A stretch of 64,000 nucleotides of DNA from Hybos culiciformis (Eukaryota > Arthropoda > Insecta > Diptera > Hybotidae), in the NCBI GenBank assembly GCA_964007475.1, contig OZ023273.1, forward strand, positions 42,781,525 to 42,845,524. The letters run 5' to 3'. Positions 28,144 through 42,041 of the stretch are shown one piece after another. Within the stretch, counting starts at the first letter, position 1. Every line of letters begins with the position of its first letter. The notes under the pieces are model-generated. The model made no database searches. It was not told where the DNA came from and saw nothing but the letters and a program-made list of their open reading frames with translations. The position numbers and the translations under genes were made by a program.

Positions 28144-28537
28144 CTACATTAAAAAAATGTAATTTTTATTTTCATTCCACTTAGGATATATCCGTTCCAT
28201 TATACCTATTAAATACCCCACAGCCTTATCTTGTGGTTTTAACTGAATGAGTCCTACTAAATTCAATAAAATTTAATGGACTGCAATAGGAAATAACATA
28301 ACTAAATTTTATGCCGTAAAATAGGCCTGATAATAAAGAGTAAACTACTGAAATAGAATAAAATGTTTCTATAAACGACATCAGTAAAATAAACATTATT
28401 CCACTCGCAACTAAGTATATTATTAAAACTTTTGGATCTTTTATTTCAGTTAATACCTCAATCCCTCCAACAATTATATTTTTTTGCATAAAAATAATAA
28501 TTCTGTTTGAATCAAATCTAATGGAATATGTATATCT
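28144..28537 (-). pseudogene. membrane transporter-like remnant with a frameshift
   Basis: An open frame from about 28537 to 28226 (first ATG at 28489) encodes two strongly hydrophobic segments, including VLIIYLVASGIMFILLMSF and VVYSLLSGLFYGIKFSYVI. The spacing recalls two late transmembrane helices of major-facilitator (monocarboxylate-transporter-like) carriers. The frame stops at 28226 just after an AAAA run (near 28234-28238). The adjacent frame then stays open for 28 codons from GAT at 28230 (DKAVGYLIGIMERIYPKW) to TAG at 28144. A one-base slip in the A run therefore explains the break, either as a real pseudogene lesion or a sequence error. Family assignment is tentative; no other exons are seen nearby. 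Confidence 0.35.
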
Positions 28538-31500
28538 TCAATTCTTATGATGTCTCAATTTCTAAAGATTTTATTTAGCATTTTTACCAATTAATAAACA
28601 TAACGTAGACAGAATATTTTTGCTTCAAGCTGAACAAATTTTTACATATTTATTTATGTATACATTATGTAGAAACAAACAAATTTCTTTTAAATATTAA
28701 ATTGAATATGCGTACCTACATAAAAAATCTTGAAAACCAAATTTTCTAATCATTATAAATTTTTAAAGCTTATTCACTTTTGTTAACCACAGACCGAGCA
28801 TCTAAATAAAATTAAACTTATTTTTCATAAAAATTTAAGTTTTCCAGAGTTCAATTAAACTGATGTAAATATAAATTAAAAATGTTGTTATATAATAAAA
28901 ATTATGCCTATACCGGCGATTTGACCAACATAAATTTCATGGAATTAAATACTTGTTTTATTTTCTTCTTCTTTTTTTTTTTGATTATATGTATATTTTT
29001 TATTTATCATCTTTCAAATTTAAAATAATTTTCTGATCGCTCTCCACAAAAAAAAAAGGAAACAGGAGATAACAATAATAATAATTTGTTTAACGTTACG
29101 CACATTTAATCTTAAAAAATAGGCAAACAAAATCATAACAAATTAAATGAACAAAAAAAAAAATTAATGTATTTATATAATCATAAATATCAATTTTAAT
29201 GTAACCTATCTTTATATAAATATCATATAAACATTAATTATTATTATTATATTTATAATTTTTGTTTATTTATCAAACAAAAATAAAATAAAATTTAAAC
29301 ATAAAAGTTAATTGGAGCGTCATAATTCTAAAAAAAAAAAAAAAAACAGAAAAAATAAACAAATTAATTATAAATCCAAAAATTTTATAATACAATCAAT
29401 TAATTACATACATAAATAAAAAACTATACAAAATTATGAATAAATTTTTTTAAAATGGAAATTGAAGATAAAAATTTTTCAAAAATGATACCACAAAAAT
29501 AAAATATATCATTGATTATATAAAGAAGATCCACTTACTGCAAGAAAATATGCTCAAAAAATAGAAAAGCTTCTTAAAATTTTGAACTTGTTCTTAAAAA
29601 TCAAACTTATGAGACACAGTTATTAGTATAAAAATTACTCATATAATCACTATTAATTCAGATAATGAAGTAAATTTAGCTATATCCTTTCATTCTTGGA
29701 ATGAAATGAACATACTATCGAAACAAAAATAACGCTAAAGAATTTTTATTAAAATTTCCATATTTATTAAATTAAAAATATTTTGTTGGTAATGTATGTA
29801 TAATTGTATTTGTATGAATGTATGTAACTAAATTTTCAAAGAATAAAATAAAAAAAAAACTTAATTCAATTATCATAATTTTCGTTAAAAATCTTTCCCA
29901 AACAAAATCAAAATATTTTCACTTAAAACTTTTGAAAATTTCAAATATTTCCACTCGTTAAAAGTAAAATTCTATCTATTTAATATTTAAATAAAAACCA
30001 AATAGATTATAATAAAATCCCTTTTAAAATAAAAACAAAATTAAATTTTAATAAAATTTATTTTTGTATTAAATGAAACACAAAATAAAAAAAATAAAAA
30101 AAAAACATAAAAATATTATTTTATGTTTTGACTGCCATTAATAAATAAAGCATATATTATTTACATACCTTATGTATAAGCAAAAAATAATGAATTTTAT
30201 TATAGAGAGCGATTGATCCATTTGTATTTCAGCATTAAAAAAGCTTTTCCAACGTGTTACTTTGAAAACAATTCATATTTTAAGAATCTAAATATTATTT
30301 AGAGTAAGCATATTAAGTGAATTAAAAATTATTAGGAGACACTAATCAGTGCAACTGTGAGATATGTTGACCAAGTTATTAATAAGTTAGTGATTGTCAT
30401 CAGTTATATAAGTTTCTGAATGCACTCTTAATATTTCCTAAATTTGTACAGAGGTTTTATTAACTTTTGTCTGCACTATACTACCCATATTTTCCATCAA
30501 AGTTAAGCTACATAAAAATATGTTTCTTTTCGACAAAAAGTTTAAGAATTTACCAAAGTGATTTCTCATAATTAGGTATACCTATTAATTAGTAAGCATT
30601 TTGGAAAATTGATAGAACCAATAAATAATAACATTCTGTATTAATAAAAAGAAAAGAGATCATGCAAGGGTAATTTGTAACACAATTTTATCAAGAAATT
30701 TCTATGGATTTATACTCTATCGACTTAAATATATTATGTATGTAATCTATGATGCAATATTTTTTGTAAAAAATAATTTCAAATTCCATGTATTTATTAC
30801 ATCAATGAACATAATAAATGCGAAATAGAAAGTTAACATTAATATTTAAGAAATATTTGGAATAAATTAAAAACAAAAAAAAAAAACATTTAATATTAGT
30901 AATAACAACTATATATATATTAATAAATGTATTATGTATAAATTAAAAATTCATACCTTAGCAAAAGAAAATACTATAGGAAATTATTAAATTCTAGGAT
31001 TGAATTATTTAATATAATATAAAACAAATTGTAAATAAATTAGTAAATCCAAAAAGTTCATAACTAATTCGTTTCGCCAAATCAAAAAAAAAAAAAAAAA
31101 CAAACAAAATTAAACATTATAAAACATAAATATTTAGAATGTAAAATTTGTAAAAACGCAAACAATGAACTATCGTACAGCATTTATTTATTTTATACAA
31201 ATTTTATCTTAAACATAATTAATGAATTATTTAGTATTATCCCATTAGTTTGATGTTATATTTTAATTTCAACGTCTAAATACCTTTTAGGTATTACCTA
31301 ATAAAAGTAGGTATAATTATTAAATAAGTCCACCAATTTATTTATGGCAATATCAATTTTTGTCTGACGTTTATAAAATATGAGACAAGTTTTAGGAAGA
31401 TTTCTTAAAATGCCTTTAAAACGCAATAATTATCTAAATATTTATCATTACATTATAATAATTTAAAAATTTTCTGTTCTTTTAAATAAAAGTTTTCATT

Positions 31501-34295
31501 GGAATTTACAAAAGTCTGGAAATGTTTTTACACATAAAAAGTATATATGTATATAAATAAAAACGTTACCCACATTTTAGAATTCTATCTAGATCTAGAC
31601 TATTAATTAATTAGTAACTAATATTATTTTTCTCGTTTAATTCCAATTATAATTAATTTGTTAATTATGCCTCTTATATGGCAACACATTTAAATGTTTA
31701 TTTACGTTTTTTGTAGTTATTATTTTTTTAATAACAACAATGCTGATAGAAAATGAAAAAAAAAACTAAAATTTTTCAAAATAAATATAAAATTTATTTA
31801 TAAAAACAAAAAGTTGTTCACAGTTATAAAAAAAAAAAAAAAAATAGAAAAATAAATTTAAAAAAAAAATAAATTAAATTAAATTATATAATTGAAATTT
31901 AGTTTTTATATAAAAATAATAATAGAAAATTATTAAAAAAAAAAAAAAAAAATTAGCAAATTTAGAAAATGTTAGCATTAAATTAATAAAGTTATTATTA
32001 TCGTTAGCTAAAAGAACAAAAATAACTTTGTTTTCAAATTTTTTACGATTTTTTTATTTTAAATTGATAATTTTTTTTTTATTAGAAAATCAATTGAATT
32101 TATAGAATTTTATTAAAAAAAAAAATAATATTGTTTAAAACAAACTGATTACAGAGAAATTAAAAAAAAACCAAAGAGAATGTCAATGGAAAATAGAAAT
32201 AAAATGATTAAAATTGTAAAAGGCAAATTAAGAGAGTTATAAATGAATATTGATAAAAAAAAAATAGTTAAAAAGTAAAAAATAAGATACTGATGTTATG
32301 TAAAAAAAAAAAACCAAAAAAGACGTTTTATGAAGAAGTGAAAAGTTGTTGCAATAAAAAAAATAAAATATAAAAAAAAATTTTTTCAATATCTTTAAAA
32401 TTTTCAATTTCAGGAAAACAATGCATTATTCCACACTGTATGAGTTGCTGTTCAAAATTTTTTCATTTCAGAGATCATAACTTTAATTAGTAAATGAATT
32501 ATTGGTTGTTAGGATGAAAATATATTACTTAGGTACATACATCTTTATATTATTTTTGCATCTTAAAGTCAATAAAATCTTAATTTAAATCATAATTAAA
32601 ACAAATTTCTAAAAACATAAGATACCAAATATATTTCTTATCCGAATAATTGAAACCTACTAAACAGCTAATAAAAATTAATATGATTCGCCTCATATAT
32701 ATGGAGAACATAATATTGATATTAAGCATTCCATAATCGGATAATTAAGTGTAACGAACTCATGATTTTTGAGCATTTCCAAATTCTTTCAAATTAAGAA
32801 CTCACGATTCTAACAAAAAAGCTTTAATTTAATAAAATCTAAAATGTACCAAATTTGCAAAAATTAACAAGAAACCGATTAAAGTAAATATTAGTTTTAG
32901 GTAGATTTTATTATCACTATGCCTTCCGTGCTTACCAATACTTAAAGAATGGTTACTTCCAAAAACTGAACTACCAGCAACTAGAATCAGAATCAATTTA
33001 ATTCAATACTTAGAAAAAAATAAAATTTGATATATTACTATAGTGCATATAAGTGAATATAGATTGTGGTATGTAGAGGTATATCGTATAATAATCGTAG
33101 ATTTTTGTAAAATAAAAAGAAAATACTCAAATGTCTGAATTTCCATATTTTTTTTTAAATATGTAATAAAAACAATAATATCAAAATATAAAAAAGTAAC
33201 ATAATCCTTCCTTCGAAATATTTTCTAAGTCAATAATAGGCAAAAAAAAAGAAATTTATTCCTCCTTTATACTTATCTAAATCTTAAGGATTTCATATCT
33301 TATAGAAAAATATCTTAAATTCAAGTCAAGTGATGTTTAAATAACTTTTTATGTATTAGTTATATATGATGTATTTATAATGCGTATACCCATTTGTGTA
33401 CTAAGTAAGTATACATCATATTCATATTATGTTAGTTTTGTTTATTATAAATGTGTACGTGTACCTAGTTCCTTTTCTGTTCGAAGCTAATTGACTCTAC
33501 GAACAATAATCAATATATAAATATTTAATTTAAATTTAAATTAAATTTTAAGGCTTTTAGGTAAATAAGACATTAAAAATTTCTCCATAAATATGGTATA
33601 ATAAAATTTTAATTTTCAAGGCAAAGTTCGCAATGAATATTACATTTCAATGCAAAATTTCAAAATAATGGATTATCAAAAAATAATAATAATAATTTCT
33701 TAACAAATGATATGTTTCACATATTTATTGAAAGAAAAGACATTAAGGTTTCATTAAGAGTGTTGGGTAAGGAAGAAATAACAATTTTCATCAGATGTCA
33801 GCATTCAAGGTATATGATAGTATACATTGTTCAGATAAAAATATATTAAGTGCAGTATGGAAATAAATTACGTAACCGTCAGTTATTTTAAATACTTAGT
33901 GAAGAATTTAAATATTGGCTTGCACTGTAAGTAAATACATCATTTTGTTTTTACCAAATAAACTATATCATAAAATGTTTTATTTTAAATTTTTTAAAAC
34001 AGCAGTCTCTTTAAAACTATATTTTCTTCAATAAAAATATTCTAGAATAAAAATATTTTTAATAGTGTCAAAAAAATACAAATCATCCTTTGTGTAATAT
34101 GTACTAACTTTGAAAATATCAAATGGAAATTAAAACTATATAGAGATTAAAAAAAATAAATTTAAAATCACAAAGAGGAAAAGAAGAAGAAATAGAGTAG
34201 AAACTTTTTAAACAAATATCCTGCTTTTAATAAAAATACTTTATAATTAAATACTGTACAACATAATAGTATAATAATATTAAATATGTAACATA
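28538..34295. other. intergenic, extremely AT-rich DNA
   Basis: Long A-runs and T/A simple sequence (for example 31800-32400) dominate. I find no exon, RNA gene or well-bounded transposon in this 5.8 kb. Confidence 0.5.
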
Positions 34296-36989
34296 TTAAT
34301 AAAACCATTCCCATTTTGAAAAATGAACATCATCACTATCAATTAATGAATTCAATGTATTTCTGGGATTAACTTTTCTTAAAAATATTCTACGATTTCC
34401 AAGTGGTTGTAAAGCTCGATAATTATCAACTAAAACACCACCATCAGATGTTCCATGAATATGACGAAATTTAGATATCTGTAATAAACATTTTTTTTAG
34501 ATTAATGGATATTAACACAGCTTGTGAATTTTATTTTAAAAGTGGCTGAGTTTCTGAGAAGAAAGAATTTTTGAACCTTAGCACCAGTTTAAGGTTAAAA
34601 TTGCATATCAAATACCTGAGCCGTTGATATTCTCAATGGATCTGGAAACAAAACCCAAGTGACCGCTTCTGAACACGGTGGTGTTGTTAATGAACCTTAA
34701 ATAATAAAAACAAATAACAAAATTTATTTTTTCATTAACAATATATAATTGAAAGAATAAACATAATATCAATTTATAAAATATATAATACGTCAAAAAT
34801 ATATCACAAACATATTAATTTTTCTTCTTGCTTTTTGCTTTAAAAAACACACAAACAATATTTTTTTCTTCAGAATCACAAATTAACACTTTCACTTAAT
34901 TATTTAAAAAATTCTATAAATATCAATATTAAACTTTTCGTAATAATTTTCACTTTATTACATTTATTATTAGTTTTCAAAGTCTAATAGATTTAATGTT
35001 ATTTTGAAAAATCAATGTAATATTTTAACACTAAGTTAATGTTATTCAAAGTATGTATATTAATGTAATTTATCAAGGGTTTCTTAATCATCCTTAATCG
35101 ATCCTAACACTTTCTAAAACTCTGCAACGTAATCCTTCATTATAAAATATCAAATCTTTATGCATAACCATATGAAGTTGAAGTTTTTTTTATACCTCGA
35201 TAAGTGTAAAAACGATCCAAATTTATTCCATCAATCAAAGATGATAATGAAAATGTTGAATTCATGTAGACGTAGTCATCCATATTTGGAATTTTTGGTA
35301 AATATTTAACAATATTATGTAATTCATCACTATCATGTTCATTAACCTAAAATTTTATTTTAATTAAAATTTCCAGTACATATATGTAATTCCAAAATAT
35401 GTATATAGTTCTTATAAGAAATCTAAAAGAAAAAGCCCACATTCAATGGACATAAAATTTGTTCAAGCTGCTTTTACAATTATTTATCGCTCAGTACAAG
35501 ATATTTTCATCATTGAGCACTTAATAGTACTTTAATAAATAAAAAATACATCTGCTTACCGAAAAGAAAAAAGCCAGAACTGTAACACCATCACTGTAAC
35601 TCAAAGCTTCTAAAATTTGTAAGTGCCAAATATAAAAACAAAAAATATATTGAATTTGTGATCCAAAGCGATTAAAAATCGTTTTTACCAGTTAGTGTAG
35701 AATATTTTTTATTACGATGGACCATATGCATTTCCATTGTATATCGAATGTCATTGATTACGTGCTCTGAACCTCTATTATTTTTATCACCCCAATGAAA
35801 ATGTACACTTTCTATTTCATATTGACCTTCTAGTTTACCACCCAAAACCCAAGGTAAAAAATCACCCATTTCAATTGAAGTATTTGTTAGCCTCGGTACA
35901 TGTAAAACCACAGTATGACCATTATTTACTATTTTCAGTGGGATTGGAAGTAAATTGCGATAACCTATTAATTCAATTGTTGGCATTATAATTGGAACAG
36001 CTCTTCCACAATTAATTGAAATTGGTGACTGCATTTTACCTAAAAAAAAAAGTTATATAATAAATTCCTTAACAAAATATTATAATGGAATGATCTATTG
36101 CGAATTTGGAAAATCAATGAGATTTTAAAATTCTTGAATTGAAATTCTTAATTTATCTACTCTACTTACGGAAAAGATACTACTATCCTCCATTCTTTAA
36201 TTGTCATTCGTATTTCACTTAGATATGCACTTAGTGTTAAACGAATAGGAACTTATATTTTGTATATATCATTATATTTAAATTTATTTTTGATAAAATT
36301 ATTCGAAAAAGATAAATTGCTTGTTATCTTTTTAAGCACTTTTATTCATAAAAATAAGTATATTATTTGCAACTAAAGTGGGTCTATAAATTTAGAAATT
36401 AATCTTATTGGGTAAAATATTTTGACTCAATCTCACCTGCACAATATCCGTAATGTTTCGGCCATCGCCTTTGATCTGGTCTCCTGTAACCAAAGCGATG
36501 TGTTTCGCTTGATTCTTTAACAAAAATAAAACATATTAAATCAATTGTATTTGAATTATATATGTATTATAAAATTACTATATATATTATATATCAGTCA
36601 CATGTTTAATTTCGCGTACTTTATTTTATATTTCAATTTTGATGACCAATATTTTCCTCTATAAAAGTAAAATATGTAAAGCAAGAACATAACAAAATTC
36701 ACAAAAAAAATTATTAAATAGGTAGTTCGATTTCATTGCTTAAGTCGAACATTTTTTTTTATTATAAAACTTGTTGTGATTATGCAACTGCAACATCAGC
36801 TTCAAGCAATGCTTATGAACATTTCCGTCTTTATAAAATTATTATTTTAAGCCCGTCTTTTTAAAATATAAATTAAAGCTAGAAATTTTCAAAAAGTTAA
36901 TAATAAAAAATAACAATTTTACCTTTAAGAAAAATTAAAATTAAAAACAAAACATTAATTAAATTAACAATATTTATAATACTAGTCAT
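34296..36989 (-). CDS. secreted alpha-carbonic anhydrase, complete (7 exons, 319 residues)
   Basis: Zinc enzyme that interconverts CO2 and bicarbonate. Exons in transcript order: 36989-36923, 36514-36437, 36039-35689, 35609-35560, 35346-35196, 34695-34616, 34478-34296; all junctions are GT/AG and in phase (total 960 bases with the TAA stop). Residues 1-22 form a hydrophobic signal peptide ([20 protein letters not shown]). Zinc ligands are His128 and His130 (VHFHWG) and His153 (EMHMVH). The gatekeeper Thr236 lies in [10 protein letters not shown], Glu140 in GSEH, and the proton-shuttle histidine His90 in NNGH. Cys47 and Cys240 match the disulfide of secreted family members. There is no hydrophobic C-terminal tail, so it is probably soluble and secreted rather than GPI-anchored. 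All key residues are kept, so it should be active rather than a carbonic-anhydrase-related protein. Promoter elements were not identified. Confidence 0.93.
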
Positions 36990-38435
36990 TTTTTTAAATA
37001 AAAATAAAATTCTATAATTATTATCTACTAAAATTGATCATGTGTTTACATAGTCATTCAAAAATTAATAATTTTTTTTTTAAAACGATAGTCACGTCAA
37101 ATCCGATTTCTTTCGAAACTACTGATAAACTGAATATTGCTAATATTTTCAAATTTTTGGATACTTTTTCATATACTTTCGTTAATACATATTAAAAAAA
37201 AGCTCTGTCTGCTTTAATTAAATATAGATTTAGAAAATGAATGTATGTATAATAAATAATAATTTGATAACTTAATAAATCAGCTAAGTAAATAAGTAAA
37301 TATTTACATTGAATATCACAAATTTTTAATTTGAACGCCTTGCTGAGTTCTAGTTTAAAATAAATGTCAATATACGTACTTTTTGTCATTTTAAATAATA
37401 AAGTTTTTGCGCATATTTGTCTTATTTATAATTTATGCAGTAAAAATATTTTTAAAAAATGTTTTATACAATTTCTGTTGATAATTTCAGCAATTTATAG
37501 CTCTCAAACGGAGCATGGTATATTAATTGTCCTCATTCGAGAAAGAAATCAATATGCAAACTTTAATCATTATGATAACAGTTAATATAGTAAAAATAAT
37601 AAGACAATTGAATTTTAATAAAATATCTTTAAGATGTCCCTTATTTTAATTCATTCCTTTAAAAAAAAAAACTTTTTATCTTTTTTTATTTTTTAACATT
37701 TGTAGCAATAAAGAACCAAATAATAGCAAGTTGTCTTTACAACGAATTAATAACAAATAAATTCGAAATTTTAAAATAAATAAACTTATAACAACAATAT
37801 TCGCCAAAAATTTTAAAACTTATTCAAAATTAGAAAATGTTATTGCTCTTCTAGATGTTTTTCTTTTTTTACACTCAGGTGTAAAATGTTTGGTGTTCAC
37901 CCTAATGAACTAAAAATTAATTAAATTATAATACAATGAAATTTTTTTGCCCGTAATTTTATTAATAAAAAACTTTTTAACTAAAAAGTCCAACATATCT
38001 TACAAGTTTGTGAAATCCATCTTATTAACTTATTAAATACAATTTGAACAAATTTCACTTTAATTTATAAACATTGGGAATTGAATACGGTTCAAAATAG
38101 CTAAATGTACAGGAGAAATAAATGTTAATAGCTATTTAAACTATATTCAATCCACATGTTAACATTAACATTGTACTTAGTACCAACATTGTATTTAAAA
38201 TTTAAACATAAACAAATTTTTATAAACTGACCTATTAGTTATGCATTGTATACAAATGTACATAATATATGTCATTCATTACAAAACGGCATAAAATTTA
38301 ATAATGCAAATTTGTATTTTTATAAAAATTTATCTTGTCGTATAGTAATGTTGACATTGTCATAATACTTAAGTATTTATTTATTTTTATATTTTTTGTG
38401 AAAGTTAAATTGACTTTTTGTGCAAAAAATCAAAT
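36990..38435. other. intergenic AT-rich DNA
   Basis: Upstream of the carbonic anhydrase start and downstream of the leftmost receptor locus. Short open frames here (for example 37364-37585) have no family resemblance and look random. Confidence 0.5.
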
Positions 38436-40957
38436 TCAATTATATAAAGTTGTTTTCAATACCGCTGACAGCTGATAAGCATTCGTTAAAACCTAAAAAT
38501 TAAAATGTAAACATTTTTATTTATTCGTAAAAAAAAATTTGTTAGAATTATAAATAGGCCCCATTTATTAAAAATATTCTTAAAACCTTAAAAATTTATT
38601 TTTTAAATTATAACTTGAACATTATAAATTAATTTTTTGCACCAATCTTAAATGAAATTAGATAAATTAACTTCGAATTTGATTAATATGATTGTTTGTC
38701 AGTAATTAATTGTGGTGCTACATATTCGTCCACGTACACTACATTTGTTAAATATTCTCAAAAAAGTCTTTGTACCTTAAACTAGGCTTCTCTGTAGAAA
38801 ATTGAAAGATATAAACTCTTTGATCCACAATCTCAAGATAAAGTCTTATTTATAATGTCGAATTGTTTTGGAAATAACATTTTATTATTTGATGAATTTA
38901 TTAAATAAAAAAAATAAAAATAAAAAAAGTAACGCACACGATCATTAAGTAAAAAATTATAGAAGTTATAATTTTTTGTTCGATAAAAAATTAAAAACAA
39001 TATACTGCAAATCCTCTTTAATAAAAACTGATTTTAAATTGTACTCACCCTACCAAATGTTTCAAGTGACATATTGATGAAGCCTACAGCACTTATATAA
39101 ACCGGTTTTTGGGTTTTCCTCAATATCAATACCAAAGATTTTTTATAGTGGAGATCAGCGTTTATCCAATTGTTACTGAAAACTGCAGAATGTATTCGTT
39201 CACTCTTTTATATGGTCAAATAAAAAAAAAAAAAAACTGAGTAAATTTATATTAAACAATATAAGCATATAATTCTCACAGCATCCGTAAGCATTTGACT
39301 AAAGCTTGACACATAATAAAACTGAAAAGTTTCATAAATCAGGAGTGGAAAATTTTTGATAAACGAAGTAATGCTTGGAGATGACATTTCTCTGGTGATT
39401 TGAATCACCATCACGCATATCACCACCGTCGATGAAATTAGGCTCACTAATAAATACGGTCCGAAACATTTATCCAAACTGATACTTAATCTAGAAGCAA
39501 AAAAAAAATTAACAGAAGTATTATTTCGTTAGCATATAAAAACTAGTAAATAATGATGTAATAAAAAAAAACCCTTTTGTAAGTAAATCATTTTATTATT
39601 ATAAACATTCTGCAAGTATGTACTGCTACGGTAATGAGAAAGTAGGTACCTCGATAGAGCCGATTCTCTCAATTATTCTTTATTTGAACTAATTCATACA
39701 AAGGGAAGAAATTTGTTCATAGTAATGTTTCCCAAATTGGAAGGTTATTACTCTTGAAATATTACATGTATTTTATAGATATAGAATTTTTTCGATTCTC
39801 AGTCCTAATATAAAAAAGTATACTTACAATTATAAAAGTAACCAAAGCATAGTAAACTTTTTAGGAATGGAAGAATTTTACCTACATCGCAGTAAGTCAG
39901 GTGTGATGCTTAATTTATAACTTGCGTTATTCAACACAAATCTTTTTAATGAAGTTAAGTTTTTATAAACTAATAATAGTCACATATTAATCTCATTACA
40001 TCAATACATCGTATACCTATTTTTACCTAAATTCGTTTTTAGTCTCCAGTTTCTTAATTCTTAGAATCGATATTAATTTTCTAGAAATCAATTAAAACTA
40101 ATCCTACATTTATTTTAAACAATAGGTACTTCTCATTAAAAATATACTTACTTCAAGATATAGTTATGATAATCAATGAGATTTTTTAAATAAATCTTTC
40201 GATTTATTTCAGCAAGGTCGTTCACTTATGCGATTGATGTTTGTGTTATTGAATTATTAACTTCAAAAGATAATTCCATAATTTTTTTTGAAATAAAATC
40301 AAAATGCATAGTCAGCAGGTGAATCAATGCCAAGAGCAAAAACAACACACTCATGAACGTATAGCTATTCGAATGAATAGTAAGAAAGTCGGTAATGTAA
40401 TTAGCAATATAGTGCGAAAAATTATTTTCAATATCAATGACATTAAAAACAGTTAAAAATGGATGATAACGAGGAAATTTCTCAGATTTTCCATTTTTGT
40501 TATACTCAATAATTGACTGAATTATCGGAAAACATGAATACGAGAAATTCGGGATTGAAAAATTTATAAAAAGCTTGATGCATGTCTTTTTATAATTTTG
40601 ATAATATTTTTCTATGCCATAATCATATTTAGCTGACAAAGTATCATTCGGATAAATCATTATAAATCTGTCTATAATGCTAGAAATTTCGTTCGATCGA
40701 AATGCAAAATAAAAACCATCAAACAAGGTAACTATTGACCAAAGGAAGCATAAGGTTGCAGCTGGTGGAGATGTACGCAATAATTCTAAGCTAGATAGTC
40801 CAATCAACGAAATTAAAGTAGAAGATAAGAAAATACAGTATTGTAATGAAATAAAAAATTTTATTTTGTTTTTTTTCTTGTCGAATGTTTCAAATCCAAT
40901 AATCTTAGCAATAATACGAAAACTATTCAAATACTTGTCAAAACTTGTGTTATTCAT
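38436..40957 (-). pseudogene. odorant receptor (7tm_6) gene, four exons, nonsense codon in exon 1
   Basis: Insect odorant receptors are seven-helix ligand-gated channels that pair with Orco in sensory neurons. Exons: 40957-40152, 39490-39280, 39204-39049, 38492-38436; the last three have the same lengths (211, 156, 57 bases) and phases as in the intact gene at 48777-50445. Exon 1 starts at the ATG at 40957 (MNNTSFDKY) and encodes the N-terminal helices. Exons 2-4 encode the conserved C-terminal half (FGPYLLVSL, then NAYQLSAVLK at the end). At codon 244 (40228-40226) a TAA replaces the GAA seen in the paralog at 46459-47264, but the same frame then stays open to the donor. Without that codon the product would be 409 residues. 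The rest looks undamaged, so this is a young or segregating pseudogene, a sequencing error, or a readthrough case. Donors are GTAAGT, GTGAGA and GTGAGT. Confidence 0.85.
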
Positions 40958-41211
40958 CCCAGATCTTATTCTCACTGTTCCGATTTCAAATTTATACTAA
41001 AGAAAAAAAATACAAAAATATCCACTTGATTTCATTTACATTGTAATTAATAAGAAATTAGAGTTACATGCATATTATATAAATAATGTACATAATAAAA
41101 TTAAGAACTTAATTAAAAGTTATTTTTAATTTTACTAAACCAAAGAAAAAATGTGAAATTAAATAAAAAATAATTAAAAACAAGAAGTATTTAATAAGAA
41201 ATTAGACTTAC

Positions 41212-41425
41212 ATATTATCATAGATTAAGAATATACATAGATTGTTATTTTTGGTATTTTTATGTGAATGTGTTAGTAAAACAAAATAAAATACGTGATA
41301 ATTATCAACATATGAAAAGAATTTTATTTAGTTTTACTAACACCTTCACATTAAAATACCAAAAAAGGCTAAAAAATGTTGTATGAAGCTATAAATCTTT
41401 CTGTATTCTTAATCTATGATATTAT
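41212..41425. mobile_element. palindromic MITE with 7-base target duplication, copy 1
   Basis: The element spans 41219-41418 (200 bases), with ends CATAGATTAAGAATA and its reverse complement. The interior pairs TTACTAACAC against GTGTTAGTAA. It is flanked by ATATTAT on both sides (41212-41218, 41419-41425). It shares ends and interior with 45328-45544. The left arm lacks about 25 bases present in copy 2. Confidence 0.85.
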
Positions 41426-41477
41426 GAAAATAATTTACATAATAGAATTAAGAGCTTAATTAATAGTAGATTACAAT

Positions 41478-41648
41478 ACATGTTATGAAAATTTGTTATT
41501 AATTGCGAGTTGTGTATACACACGAACACATAGACACGAGTCATATTTATATCACGAGACCGGAGGTCGAGTGATATAATATTGAGGAGTGTCTATGTGT
41601 TTGTGTGTATACACAACGAGCTGTATAACAAATTGGATTAACATGTTA
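41478..41648. mobile_element. 155-base MITE inside the palindrome's left arm
   Basis: The element spans 41486-41640, flanked by the exact 8-base repeat ACATGTTA (41478-41485, 41641-41648). Imperfect inverted ends share AATTTGTTAT and GTTGTGTATACACAC, and the centre pairs TTATATCAC with GTGATATAA. The 8-base duplication suggests an hAT-type mobiliser. It is absent from the equivalent point of the right arm, so it inserted after the palindrome formed. Confidence 0.75.
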
Positions 41649-42041
41649 GACTGGCCCTTATTTGTAAAGTGTTCCAGAACCTCGCTCCAGAAAGCTAATT
41701 TTGTTCGTTTGGATGCCAAATGTAATGTGTGAAAATTTCAGCCAGATCGGACAATGTTTAGAACTGCCCCTGGGCCTTCAAAAATCGAAAAAATGCGTTT
41801 ATTTAACTTTTTTTTCACATTCATCACACCAATTGTAAAAGTATGCAAGCTAATGGAAATATTATGTTTTTGGGCTATAGAAGCACTCAATACGAGTTCA
41901 AAATGGTATCACTTATCAAAATCGGAATAAAAACACCCGAGATATGAATATTTTTGTGTTAAAGTTCTTTATTTTTATGACAAATACATGGCAAAAAAAT
42001 GTGGTTAATATTTAACCTAATCTAATCTAATCTAATTTAAA

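Noticed and set aside
40958..40975. Upstream start for the receptor at 40975 (and the equivalent at 47282)
   Set aside because: Those positions read GTG; the first real ATG is 40957 (47264 in the paralog).
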